Shown: positions 1 through 6,884, counted from the first letter of the stretch. The stretch: DNA of 7,250 bases from an uncultured bacterium (GCA_903864485.1 CAIPGD010000493.1:1-7250); one strand, 5' to 3'. Made by a program: numbers and translations. Notes: generated by a model from the sequence alone, not told the origin.

Positions 1-704
1 GATACGCGCGTCGCGTCATTGGCAATCGGGGTGAAGACGACGTCTTGAAGGTTTCCTTCAAACTTCCCCCACCAGTTTGGATTGCGCTTATAGACCGTCT
101 TGACGCCGGGTGCACGCGAGATCAACTGGTACGGGCCGGTGCCATTTGCGTTCATCGAGGCATGACTTTCTTCCTTATTTTTGAAATCCTGGGGCTTGGT
201 CACCCGATACTTTTCGGCCCAGACCTTGTTCAGGATGAAGATTGAATCGAGGTGCTGAAGGAAGATCGGGTTAACCGATTGCAGGTGAAATTCAACGGTC
301 AGATTGTCGATTTTGCGGGGCTCACCGAGCATCGTTGCGTAGGCCGAGATCCCCGAAGTGGGTTCCTTGGCGCGATTGACCGAGAACACGACGTCGTCTG
401 CGCCGAAAGGTGCGCCGTCATGGAATTTGACGTTCGGGCGGAGTTTAAATCGCCACAGGACTGGGCTGACCTGTTGCCATTCGGTTGCAAGTGATGGCTT
501 GATCGCCAACGACCGGTCTCGGGTCGTGAGCTTTTCGTAGACCTGACCGTTCATCATGTTGGTCATGGATTCGTTTTGCGAATGCGGATCCATGGTTTGC
601 GGATCGCCCTGCGACGCCCATCGCAAGGTCTGCGCATCTGCGGGTGAAAGGGCGAACCCCGCGAATGCGGCCACGGCCGCGATCAGTCTTTTCGCAATCA
701 CCAT
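1..704 (-). CDS. ABC transporter substrate-binding protein, dipeptide/oligopeptide type (SBP_bac_5), C-terminus cut by window edge
   Basis: This is the N-terminal 234 residues of a periplasmic solute-binding protein of the peptide/nickel ABC-importer family 5; the frame is open to the left edge. Residues 1-24 form a Sec signal peptide: basic start (MVIAKR), Ala-rich core and a PADA cleavage site before QTLRWA. The mature part has family landmarks: an early LRWASQGDPQTMDP strand, the segment W84-RFKLRP followed by VKFHDG and ADDVVFSVNRA (to about 112), then GTGPY at 188-192 and NPNWWG at 208-213. Family members capture peptides or related small solutes and pass them to an inner-membrane permease, whose genes are not visible here. 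The ATG at 704 has GGAG 11 nt upstream; a GTG one codon downstream is possible. It is divergent from an M20 peptidase gene, which fits a peptide-scavenging role. Family assignment is firm, but substrate cannot be read from this fragment. Confidence 0.93.
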   Translation of the reverse strand, partial: MVIAKRLIAAVAAFAGFALSPADAQTLRWASQGDPQTMDPHSQNESMTNMMNGQVYEKLTTRDRSLAIKPSLATEWQQVSPVLWRFKLRPNVKFHDGAPFGADDVVFSVNRAKEPTSGISAYATMLGEPRKIDNLTVEFHLQSVNPIFLQHLDSIFILNKVWAEKYRVTKPQDFKNKEESHASMNANGTGPYQLISRAPGVKTVYKRNPNWWGKFEGNLQDVVFTPIANDATRV

Positions 705-759
705 TTCGGTTCAAACTCCATTGTTCGCGACGTCGCTCATTGAATCGGTCATTTCTGGC

Positions 760-788
760 AATCTAGTCGGAGTCCGTGGCGACGGCAA
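760..788 (-). promoter_or_regulatory. candidate sigma70-like promoter for the peptide-binding protein gene
   Basis: On the minus strand there is a TTGCCG -35-like box (788-783), a 17-bp spacer and a TAGATT -10-like box (765-760). Each box matches 4 of 6 consensus positions. Predicted transcription would start near 753 and leave a leader of about 50 nt before the ATG at 704. The spacing is ideal, but the match is modest and was found by eye. Confidence 0.3.
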
Positions 789-815
789 GCGCGGGGTTGC
801 GGGGGCCGTCGTTTT

Positions 816-842
816 GAACAGGTCGAACAGGTTGAATAGGGT
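816..842. repeat. three tandem 9-bp direct repeats upstream of the M20 peptidase gene
   Basis: The copies are GAACAGGTC (816-824), GAACAGGTT (825-833) and GAATAGGGT (834-842). The first two differ only at the last base; the third has two further changes. The array ends 18 bp before the peptidase start codon. A weak promoter-like pair overlaps it: TTGAAC at 814-819 and TAGGGT at 837-842, with a 17-bp spacer. The array could be an operator or simple local slippage. Function is unknown. Confidence 0.45.
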
Positions 843-860
843 AAAAAAGGGGGCTATCAG

Positions 861-2324
861 ATGGGTGAATCCGGAATCGTCTTGGACCCAAAGCGTCTGG
901 TCGAAGATGTCAGTCGCGTGTGGGACGAGGATCTGGTTGGGCAGCTGAGCAGCTATGTCGAGATCCCAGCGAAGTCTCCCGCCTTTGACGCCGCCTGGGC
1001 TCAAACCGGACTACTCGATCTGGTCGTAAAACGGGCGGCCGACTGGGTGATCGCGCAGCGGGTGCCGGGCCTGACCCTTGAGATCGTTCGATTGCCTGGT
1101 CGGACCCCGGTCCTGTTCTTTGAAGTGCCCTCGACTCGACCGCAAGGATCGGGCGATCCAACCGTACTGATGTATGGGCACCTGGACAAACAGCCGGAGT
1201 TCAGCGGATGGCGTGCGGGGCTTGGACCGTGGACGCCCGCATATCTTGACGGATTGTTGTACGGTCGTGGTAGTGCGGATGATGGTTATGCGGTCTATGC
1301 GAGCATAACCGCGTTGCAGGCGCTGAAGCGCCAGGGGTTATCGCATCCTCGAATCGTTGGCTTGATCGAAACGAGCGAAGAGAGCGGGTCACCTGATTTA
1401 TTGCCGACTATCCATGCCCTTGGTGATCGTCTCGGGACGGTTGAACTCGTGGTGTGCCTTGATAGTGGTGCTGGCAATTACGATCAACTGTGGTTGACGA
1501 CCAGTTTACGTGGCATGGCTACGGGTGTGCTCAAGGTTGAAATCCTGACCGAGGGCGTGCACTCGGGTGACGCGTCGGGCTTGGTTCCATCGAGTTTTCG
1601 GATCCTGCGCCATGTGCTCGATCGTCTGGAGGACAGTGCCACTGGGCGACTGCTGCCGTCCCAGTTCTATTGCGAAATTCCCCCGACCCGCGTCGCGCAG
1701 GCTGGGGTGACTGCCGCACTCCTGGGGGACCTGATTTACAAACGTTTTCCGTGGGCGCATCACAATTGCGGCGGGTCGGATCTTGTTTCGTTGCCCACGA
1801 CGACTGATCCGACGGAAGGGCTGCTGCGCAGGACCTGGATGCCCGCACTGAGCGTGACCGGCGCTGAAGGGTTTCCGGCGCTCGCCGATGCCGGGAATGT
1901 GCTCCGTCCCTATACGGCCTTCAAACTGAGCCTGCGCTTACCCCCGCTAGTGGATGCAGCACAAGCCGTTCAGGACCTCAAGCGTTTGCTTGAAGACAAC
2001 GCGCCTTACCAGGCCCGGGTTACGTTTCAGATCGATGGCGCATCCAGCGGATGGAACGCGCCGGAAACAACGCCGTGGTTTGAGACGGCTTTAAATGCAG
2101 CCAGTCTTGCTCAATTTGGTGCGCCCATAGGACATATCGGGCAGGGCGGGTCGATTCCGCTGATGGCGATGCTGAGCGAGGGCTTCCCAGCAGCGCAGAT
2201 GATGGGTTGTGGTGTCTTAGGGCCGCAATCCAATGCGCATGGGCCGAATGAATTCTTGCACGTCCCCTACGCCAAGCGTTTGACCGCAGCGGTCGCTCAG
2301 GTCATTGCGAGCATGCCTGCTTAG
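861..2324 (+). CDS. M20 family metallopeptidase (carnosinase/dipeptidase-like)
   Basis: This is a complete 487-residue cytosolic di-zinc peptidase with no signal peptide, of usual length for the carnosinase-like branch of M20. The metal-site residues are all present, assigned by family pattern. H107 lies in GHLDKQP with D109 beside it. D140 in GRGSADDGY is the bridging Asp. E173 (general base) and E174 (ligand) lie in ETSEESGS. D201 is in CLDSGAG and H460 in SNAHGPNEF. H234 in GVHSGD marks the lid/dimerisation domain, which spans roughly residues 215-390. Family members hydrolyse dipeptides or related amide-linked substrates. The ATG is the first start after an in-frame TAG at 837-839, and AAGGGGG lies 7 nt upstream, so the start is well supported. 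It is divergent from a peptide-binding protein gene, suggesting a linked role in peptide use. The exact substrate is unknown. Confidence 0.95.
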   Translation: MGESGIVLDPKRLVEDVSRVWDEDLVGQLSSYVEIPAKSPAFDAAWAQTGLLDLVVKRAADWVIAQRVPGLTLEIVRLPGRTPVLFFEVPSTRPQGSGDPTVLMYGHLDKQPEFSGWRAGLGPWTPAYLDGLLYGRGSADDGYAVYASITALQALKRQGLSHPRIVGLIETSEESGSPDLLPTIHALGDRLGTVELVVCLDSGAGNYDQLWLTTSLRGMATGVLKVEILTEGVHSGDASGLVPSSFRILRHVLDRLEDSATGRLLPSQFYCEIPPTRVAQAGVTAALLGDLIYKRFPWAHHNCGGSDLVSLPTTTDPTEGLLRRTWMPALSVTGAEGFPALADAGNVLRPYTAFKLSLRLPPLVDAAQAVQDLKRLLEDNAPYQARVTFQIDGASSGWNAPETTPWFETALNAASLAQFGAPIGHIGQGGSIPLMAMLSEGFPAAQMMGCGVLGPQSNAHGPNEFLHVPYAKRLTAAVAQVIASMPA

Positions 2325-2327
2325 GTT

Positions 2328-2345
2328 CTGGCTGTCTTCAGCCAG
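2328..2345. terminator. perfect hairpin at a convergent gene junction, possible bidirectional terminator
   Basis: CTGGCTG (2328-2334), loop TCTT and CAGCCAG (2339-2345) form a perfect 7-bp stem with a 4-nt loop. It starts 4 bp after the peptidase stop codon and overlaps the stop codon of the converging oxygenase gene. There is no T-tract on either side, so it is not a canonical intrinsic terminator. It may instead stabilise mRNA 3' ends or limit read-through. Confidence 0.4.
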
Positions 2346-3042
2346 CCCCGTAGGCGTGCAATTGATCGTTGCCGCTTTCAGAATGGATACTGGCATTGAA
2401 CGATATGATGATCCGATCGAGTGTGCCGTCATAAGGTAGCGCCTGATGCGGGAGCGAGGCCGGAAAGACGACGAGTTGCCCCGGGATTGGCTCAATGTCC
2501 ACATGGGGTGGCTGCAGATAGGCATTCCCTAAATCAACGTGCGCACCGCCAAGATGGCCGAACGAAGGACCAACAAAGCGCGTGACGCCGTTTGCTGCCC
2601 CATAGGTCGGGTGCGTTGATCGCACCGTCGTGTCATCGATTTGGACGATGTAAACACCTGACCACGAGCAATTACCGTGGGTGTGGAGATCATGAAATGC
2701 ACCCGCACGGCTACATTGGAACCACAGGCCTTCAAGAACGATCCGCATCGACCGACGGGACGGCCCCCAGGCCACCTGATTAGCCAGCGTCACCGTGTGT
2801 TTGAGGGATTCGACGAAAAACTTCACCAGTTGCTGGCCCTCGTCGATCTGGAGCCGACGCATCAGATCGTCGTCACTTGCGAAGAAGGGTGAATGCGGAT
2901 CAGCGCCCCGGGCCGCAGATTGGCTCAGGCGGATCGCTTGCAGGGCCCGGGCAAGGACGGCATTGATGCTCTGCGCATCGGGCAAACGGTAGACCCCGAT
3001 CGGGGTCGGCCAGAGACCGTGAAAACCAGGGTCTAGGGCCAT
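2338..3042 (-). CDS. putative 2OG-Fe(II) oxygenase (2OG-FeII_Oxy_5 / TIGR02466-like)
   Basis: This 234-residue protein has the layout of the 2OG-FeII_Oxy_5 family of putative 2-oxoglutarate/Fe(II) dioxygenases. It has an N-terminal LWPTPIGVYRL strand. The core is a His-rich segment, FHDLHTHGNCSWSGVYIVQ (H117, H120, H122), running into a SGVY beta-strand. Later GQLVVFPASLPHQALPYDG supplies the distal His (H199), and R210 in DRIIISFN probably contacts 2-oxoglutarate. These residue roles are inferred from the double-stranded beta-helix pattern. The family's substrates are largely unknown. The ATG overlaps the end of the MocA-like gene by 10 bp (AAATGGCCCTAG), indicating translational coupling as the last gene of the Mo-hydroxylase accessory operon. 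It converges on the M20 peptidase gene with 13 bp between stop codons. Its role in this operon is unexplained. Confidence 0.85.
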   Translation of the reverse strand: MALDPGFHGLWPTPIGVYRLPDAQSINAVLARALQAIRLSQSAARGADPHSPFFASDDDLMRRLQIDEGQQLVKFFVESLKHTVTLANQVAWGPSRRSMRIVLEGLWFQCSRAGAFHDLHTHGNCSWSGVYIVQIDDTTVRSTHPTYGAANGVTRFVGPSFGHLGGAHVDLGNAYLQPPHVDIEPIPGQLVVFPASLPHQALPYDGTLDRIIISFNASIHSESGNDQLHAYGAG

Positions 3043-3692
3043 TTGAGTTGGTACCCGGTCTCGCGCTCAAATCGCGCAACGTCCTCCTCAGTGTCGAGGT
3101 CAACACGGTAGCGTCGGTTGCCGGTGATGAATGGCGTTACGAACTCCGGATGATTCGATTGCCACTGCCGACAGCCAATATTCAGATCACTTTCGAGAAT
3201 CTGCTCGCGTACGGTTTGGGAGAAGATCACCGGGTTGCCGCGCTCGCCATCGACAAGCGGGTACACAACCTGACTGGCCTCTGGGCGTTTTTTGAAGGCG
3301 CCGATCAGATCGGTCATGTCCTGTGCGTTCAACAAGGGTTGATCCGCAAGCGCCACGATCACTGCATCGAGTTTTCCGCCGAGCGCTGCCAAACCAATGC
3401 GCTGCGATGAGACCTGACCCTGATCGGGGTCGGGGTTGTGAACGATCGTGACCGGGAACGTCTGAATCACGGGTTCGATCGCTTTCGCATGATGACCAAG
3501 CACGACGACGACCTCATCCACGCCCGCACCGGAAAGGGCGATCAGTTGACGCCGAATCAGTGAGACGCCACCGAGTTCGATCAGGCACTTGGGCCGGTGA
3601 CCCATTCGTGATCCGCTGCCCGCGGCGAGTAATACCGCGCCAATGACGACGCGACTGTAGAGTCCGCCGCCGCCTTTCAGTAAACAGCCCAT
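3033..3692 (-). CDS. MocA/MobA-like nucleotidyltransferase (molybdenum cofactor cytidylyltransferase family)
   Basis: This 219-residue GT-A-fold nucleotidyltransferase resembles MocA, which joins CMP from CTP to Mo-molybdopterin to make the dinucleotide cofactor used by xanthine/CO dehydrogenase-type enzymes. Visible motifs are the nucleotide-binding LAAGSGSRMG loop (22-31), PKCLIEL with K35, NPDPDQGQVSS (87-97), the metal-binding ADQP (116-119), RGNPVIF (151-157) and the C-terminal VDLDTEEDV (197-205). The frame stays open upstream to 3863, but the ATG at 3692 is chosen for two reasons. It has GGGAG 8 nt upstream, and the upstream stretch is only a low-complexity antisense-frame reading of the xdhC 12-bp repeat (RSNRRSNRR). 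The start lies 4 bp after the xdhC stop and the end overlaps the oxygenase gene. Specificity for CTP over GTP is inferred from context; a different transferase role is possible. Confidence 0.9.
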   Translation of the reverse strand: MGCLLKGGGGLYSRVVIGAVLLAAGSGSRMGHRPKCLIELGGVSLIRRQLIALSGAGVDEVVVVLGHHAKAIEPVIQTFPVTIVHNPDPDQGQVSSQRIGLAALGGKLDAVIVALADQPLLNAQDMTDLIGAFKKRPEASQVVYPLVDGERGNPVIFSQTVREQILESDLNIGCRQWQSNHPEFVTPFITGNRRYRVDLDTEEDVARFERETGYQLKWP

Positions 3693-3696
3693 TGCT

Positions 3697-4743
3697 CTAG
3701 CTCCCGCAGCAACTGCCGCCGACAAGAGCCGGCGCGATCGAACCCGGCTGTCCAACCGACTGTTCAACCGGCGGTTCGACCGGCGGTTCGACCGGCGGTT
3801 CGACCGGCGGTTCGACCTGAGGTGCAACTTGAGGTGGAACCTGAGGTGGAACCTGAGGTGCAATCTGCGTTTCGGGAGGCCTCGGCGGGAGGAGAGATTG
3901 AGCGGGTGGAGTTATCCGCCCGCGCCGCGCTGCAACGACCGCCGCGAGGACCGAGAGTGCGATTTCCTCTGGGGTCTGGGCACCCAGTAACTGACCTGCC
4001 GGTGCAACGATTGCATCGACGTGATCGACCGCTTCGCCAGATTCTTTGAGCGCTGCTTTGAGCACTTGGGCTTTGCGGGCACTCGCCACAAAAAAGGTCT
4101 GGCGACCGGGAAGGCTCAGTGCGAGGCGCAACCCTTGAAGATCGCGTCGGCCTTGGGTCGCGACGACAATGAAACATCCATCCAGGGACGCATGTTGACG
4201 GGCGATTCCAGGTGCATCCTCGTCATTGGTTAGCACTCGGTCGGCCGCCGGGAAACGCCCGGGATCGGCCTGGTGGGCAATGACGGTTACCGTCAGGCCA
4301 ACGCGGGGTGCGAGTTCGCATAACGCAGCCGCCAGGGGGGTGTCCCCGATGATTGTGAGTTGGGTCTGGGCGACGATCGGATCAATAAAGAGTTCCAGGA
4401 TTCCGCCCGAGTGGCATGTCATGCCGAATTCAAGAATGTCTTCGAGCCGGCGTTCCGAATTGACTGCCGTCGTTGACGGCCCGGGGGTTTCGGCGTCCGC
4501 CGGGGCAATGCGGATTACCCGGGAGCGTCCGTCGGCGAGGGCTTCCCGAACCGTGCGCAAGACAGCGGGTTGCGCGCAACCGCCACCAATCCAGCCGTGG
4601 ATGATGCCGTCAGCAGTCACAACGGCCTTATCGCCCGGTCTGGCCGAGGCGGGTGCCTCGACCCGCAAAACACTCACGAGAGCAAAAGCTTGATCATTTT
4701 GTTGCAGACGGTGGGCCGCTTCGAGGACCTGGCGTGCGTTCAT
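3697..4743 (-). CDS. XdhC/CoxF-type molybdenum hydroxylase maturation protein with repeat tail
   Basis: This 348-residue protein belongs to the XdhC/CoxI family, which binds molybdenum cofactor and helps insert it, in sulfurated form, into Mo hydroxylases. Residues 1-122 are the XdhC_CoxI domain, with WIGGGCAQPA (51-60, Cys56) and GMTCHSGG (107-114, Cys110). Residues about 128-275 form the Rossmann-like XdhC_C domain, starting LTIIGDTPLAAAL and ending with APAGQLLGA then TPEEIALSVLAAVV, a strong family signature. After residue 276 comes a 70-residue disordered tail of Pro/Val/Gln/Glu tetrapeptides (PPQV, then EPPV four times) ending GGSCCGS. Having both domains, it resembles CoxF more than the short CoxI proteins. 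It lies 16 bp after coxE and 4 bp before the MocA-like gene. The start ATG has only a weak Shine-Dalgarno. The tail is unusual, while the family assignment is firm. Confidence 0.93.
   Translation of the reverse strand: MNARQVLEAAHRLQQNDQAFALVSVLRVEAPASARPGDKAVVTADGIIHGWIGGGCAQPAVLRTVREALADGRSRVIRIAPADAETPGPSTTAVNSERRLEDILEFGMTCHSGGILELFIDPIVAQTQLTIIGDTPLAAALCELAPRVGLTVTVIAHQADPGRFPAADRVLTNDEDAPGIARQHASLDGCFIVVATQGRRDLQGLRLALSLPGRQTFFVASARKAQVLKAALKESGEAVDHVDAIVAPAGQLLGAQTPEEIALSVLAAVVAARRGRITPPAQSLLPPRPPETQIAPQVPPQVPPQVAPQVEPPVEPPVEPPVEPPVEQSVGQPGSIAPALVGGSCCGS
3701..3705 (-). promoter_or_regulatory. ribosome-binding site of the MocA-like gene inside the last xdhC codons
   Basis: GGGAG on the minus strand lies 8 nt before the ATG at 3692. 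It is made from the Gly and Ser codons (GGG AGC) just before the xdhC stop TAG. It decides the start of the MocA-like gene and indicates coupled translation. Confidence 0.7.
3753..3872. repeat. 12-bp tandem repeat (about 10 units) within xdhC
   Basis: Ten 12-bp units run head to tail. On the plus strand, CAACCGGCGGTT/CGACCGGCGGTT units occupy 3765-3812 (three identical, one with a single change). CNACCTGAGGTG/GAACCTGAGGTG-type units follow to 3860, and diverged units CAACCGACTGTT (3753-3764) and CAATCTGCGTTT (3861-3872) flank the array. Because 12 is a multiple of 3, every reading frame stays periodic. The coding strand gives PPVE- and PPQV-type tetrapeptides. Near-identity of the central units suggests recent expansion by slippage or unequal crossing-over, so length may vary between strains. 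Confidence 0.9.
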
Positions 4744-4759
4744 CTGAGTGTCCGATTAA

Positions 4760-5917
4760 TCAAAGAAACGTTGTCGCGATCTCGCTCAGATCGCGGAGAC
4801 TGTTGAGGCGATGAAATGCCTCGATCTGATGGTGCGCGCCGTTCATCGCCGTCGATGCCGGGACCGCAGATCCAGGATAGAACCATAGAATACGCGCACC
4901 TCGGAGCTGAATCGCCCGCAGTTCTTCCTGCAGGCGGTGCGGTTCATCGGCATCGAAGCCATCGGAGAAAATCCATACGCGGCTGGCGCGCCCCAACTGA
5001 GCCCGGGCGTGGACCCGGTGGAAGTCTGCCAGGCTGGTTGCAATTCGGGTTCCGCCGCCAAAGCCAGCCGTCACCGCGTTGATCTTCTCTTGCACGGTGG
5101 CTGAGTCCCGTTCAAGCAGGGGTGTCACCTCAGCCAACCGAGTGTGGAAGACGAAGACCCGCGCATCCAGGGCCAGCACCAGAGCCCTCGCGATTCGAAG
5201 AAACAACTGGGCATGGGTTTCCATTGACCGGCTGACATCGACAAGAACAAACACCTTGGGGCGTTCGCGGCGAACTCTGCGCCAGGAGGGTTGCAAGGGC
5301 ACGCCGCCGGTCGCGAGGCTACTCCGTAGGGTGCGTCGAAGATCCAGGCGGCGACCTCTGGGATGCGTACGCCAACGTCTCGTCAGCCGACGCATCAGTC
5401 GGCGCGCAATGCGTTCGGCCAATGTTTCGAGTTGGCTTAAGTCCTGGGGGAGCCATTGCGTTGCCGATCGATCATGCAAGGGGTCCGTGCGACTGGCGCC
5501 GCCGAAGGCCCGATCTGCACCGGCGTCCGTCGCGTCCCCCGTTGCATTGAGTGCATCGTTGATTGCCGTGTCACGGGATTTTCGTGCGCTCGATGACGGA
5601 TCTGTGCCAAGTTGCTCGTGCAACGATTGCACCACCTGTCGAAGGTCTCTGGAGGGGCGCGCGAGGCCGCTGCTCCGGATGGTTCCGCGAACCCGATGAG
5701 GATGCCAATAGCGATCAAATAGCTCGGGCCAGCGTTTCCAGTCCCGAGGATTCTGGCAGGCGATTGCACGCCAGGCGGGACTGACTTGTCGGGTTTGCGC
5801 TAAGGGAAGCGCCAGTGCTGCGAGGACCATTGCCTGCTGCTCCGCGATACCAACTTTCAGTCCATCGGCGCGCAGGAGTTGGGCAAAGCCGGCTATGGCT
5901 CCGATCGGGTTGGCCAT
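4760..5917 (-). CDS. coxE: CoxE-type VWA-domain protein (Mo hydroxylase maturation)
   Basis: This 385-residue VWA_CoxE protein partners the adjacent MoxR-type ATPase. In aerobic CO dehydrogenase clusters the CoxD/CoxE pair acts after cofactor insertion to assemble the active site. The N-terminal half is helical (FAQLLRADGLKVG near residue 10) followed by a charged, low-complexity stretch around 105-150. The signature RRLDLRRTLRSSLATGG (about 189-205) precedes the VWA domain. MIDAS residues are intact: DVSRSM (D227, S229, S231), T290 in GGGTRIATSL and D319 in SDGFDADEP. The end carries the family-typical ILWFYP strand and a terminal helix. The frame is open up to 6043, but that would overlap coxD by 113 bp. 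The ATG at 5917 begins MANPIGAIAGF, fits the family, and has GAGG 11 nt upstream, overlapping the coxD stop. It lies 13 bp after coxD. Confidence 0.92.
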   Translation of the reverse strand: MANPIGAIAGFAQLLRADGLKVGIAEQQAMVLAALALPLAQTRQVSPAWRAIACQNPRDWKRWPELFDRYWHPHRVRGTIRSSGLARPSRDLRQVVQSLHEQLGTDPSSSARKSRDTAINDALNATGDATDAGADRAFGGASRTDPLHDRSATQWLPQDLSQLETLAERIARRLMRRLTRRWRTHPRGRRLDLRRTLRSSLATGGVPLQPSWRRVRRERPKVFVLVDVSRSMETHAQLFLRIARALVLALDARVFVFHTRLAEVTPLLERDSATVQEKINAVTAGFGGGTRIATSLADFHRVHARAQLGRASRVWIFSDGFDADEPHRLQEELRAIQLRGARILWFYPGSAVPASTAMNGAHHQIEAFHRLNSLRDLSEIATTFL

Positions 5918-5930
5918 GGGCCCCGTTGCC

Positions 5931-6884
5931 TCAATCGCCAGAATGACCCGCAACGCCAGTCGTTGTGCCCGCGGCGGTGCCCTCGCGACGCCCGGCGAGG
6001 AGCCGGTGGATTTGGCGGGGTTCCATCTGGAAGCGATCTTCACGCGTCTTCAGTAAACATCCTAAGGTTGCCATCAGACCTTCGGGGTCGTCGGGAAGGG
6101 CCTTGAATTGCAAACGATGAAGCGCCCGAACCCAGTCAAGGGTCTCAGCAACCCCGGGCGTTTTGCCGAGGTCTTCCCGGCGCAGGCGCTGCACAAATTC
6201 GACCGATTGTTCAATCAGGCGACTCTCGGCCTCGGGAATTGTGGTCCGCACGATGTCAATTTCGCGGGCCAGATTCGGGTAATCGAGCCAGTGATAAAGA
6301 CAACGCCGACGCAATGCGTCACTGAGCTCCCGCGTGCCGTTGCTGGTCAGGATGACTTGAGGGGCATGGAGCGCCCGCAGGGTTCCGAGTTCGGGGACGG
6401 TGATCTGATAGTCGGCCAGGATCTCAAGCAGAAAGGCTTCGAAGGCTTCGTCTGAGCGATCAATCTCATCGATCAGCAAGACGCAGGGCTGTGCGCTGGT
6501 GATGGCCTTAAGGAGTGGCCGCTCAAGCAGGTAATCGCGTGAAAAAAGATCGTTCTCGGACAGCGTACGGTCCGAATGTTCGCCCAGTCGTATGGCAAGC
6601 AACTGACGACCGTAGTTCCATTCATAAGCCGCCTGAGCGAGATCGATGCCTTCGTGACATTGCAAGCGAACGAGTTCGCGTCCCTGCGAAGTCGCCAGCG
6701 CGAGTGCCAACGCGGTCTTTCCAACACCGGCATCCCCTTCGACCAGGAGCGGGCGCTGCAATTCCCCCGCCAGCCAGAGTGCGGTGCTGAGGTCCTCATC
6801 GGCGATATAACCGACGCGGTGTAGGCCCTCGCGCAGGGTTCCGGTGGGGGAGATTGCGGGGGGCCTCGGAACCGTTGAGGTCAA
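5931..6884 (-). CDS. coxD: CoxD-type MoxR-family AAA+ ATPase
   Basis: This AAA+ ATPase of the MoxR/CoxD family, about 317 residues, is an ATP-driven chaperone needed with CoxE to mature aerobic CO dehydrogenase-type molybdenum enzymes. In this numbering, GYIADEDL leads into Walker A GDAGVGKT (50-57). QCHEGID and AAYEWNYGRQLL follow at about 75-96. Walker B is VLLIDEIDRSDE (135-146), sensor 1 is VILTSNGTREL (177-187), and an RRR cluster (192-194) precedes CLYHWLDYP, a CoxD hallmark. A helical lid follows. No ATG is available. I place the start at TTG 6884, which overlaps the coxG stop as TTGA and has a weak purine stretch upstream. GTG 6914 or TTG 6932, both inside coxG, would add 10 or 16 residues. 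The family is certain; the start is not. Confidence 0.92.
   Translation of the reverse strand: MTSTVPRPPAISPTGTLREGLHRVGYIADEDLSTALWLAGELQRPLLVEGDAGVGKTALALALATSQGRELVRLQCHEGIDLAQAAYEWNYGRQLLAIRLGEHSDRTLSENDLFSRDYLLERPLLKAITSAQPCVLLIDEIDRSDEAFEAFLLEILADYQITVPELGTLRALHAPQVILTSNGTRELSDALRRRCLYHWLDYPNLAREIDIVRTTIPEAESRLIEQSVEFVQRLRREDLGKTPGVAETLDWVRALHRLQFKALPDDPEGLMATLGCLLKTREDRFQMEPRQIHRLLAGRREGTAAGTTTGVAGHSGD

Noticed and set aside
556..948. A 130-residue plus-strand open frame across the divergent intergenic region.
   Set aside because: It overlaps the signal-peptide end of the binding protein gene on the opposite strand and the start of the peptidase gene in another frame, and has no family-like features.
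3693..3863. A 57-residue N-terminal extension of the MocA-like protein starting near 3863 (His/Arg/Ser-Asn-Arg repeats).
   Set aside because: It is the xdhC 12-bp repeat read in another frame, overlaps xdhC fully, has no match to the family's N-terminus, and the ATG at 3692 has a strong Shine-Dalgarno.
3753..3872. CRISPR-like array.
   Set aside because: The 12-bp units are contiguous with no spacers and lie inside a coding region in frame; this is a protein-coding minisatellite.
4226..4693. A 155-residue plus-strand open frame.
   Set aside because: It lies wholly antisense to the conserved xdhC gene and shows no domain or start signal of its own.
5079..5699. A 206-residue plus-strand open frame.
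   Set aside because: It is Arg/Ser-rich low-complexity sequence lying antisense to coxE, with no recognisable domain; a typical high-GC shadow frame.
5918..6043. A 42-residue N-terminal extension of CoxE.
   Set aside because: It would overlap coxD by 113 bp and is not family-like; the ATG at 5917 starts a typical CoxE N-terminus with its own ribosome-binding site.
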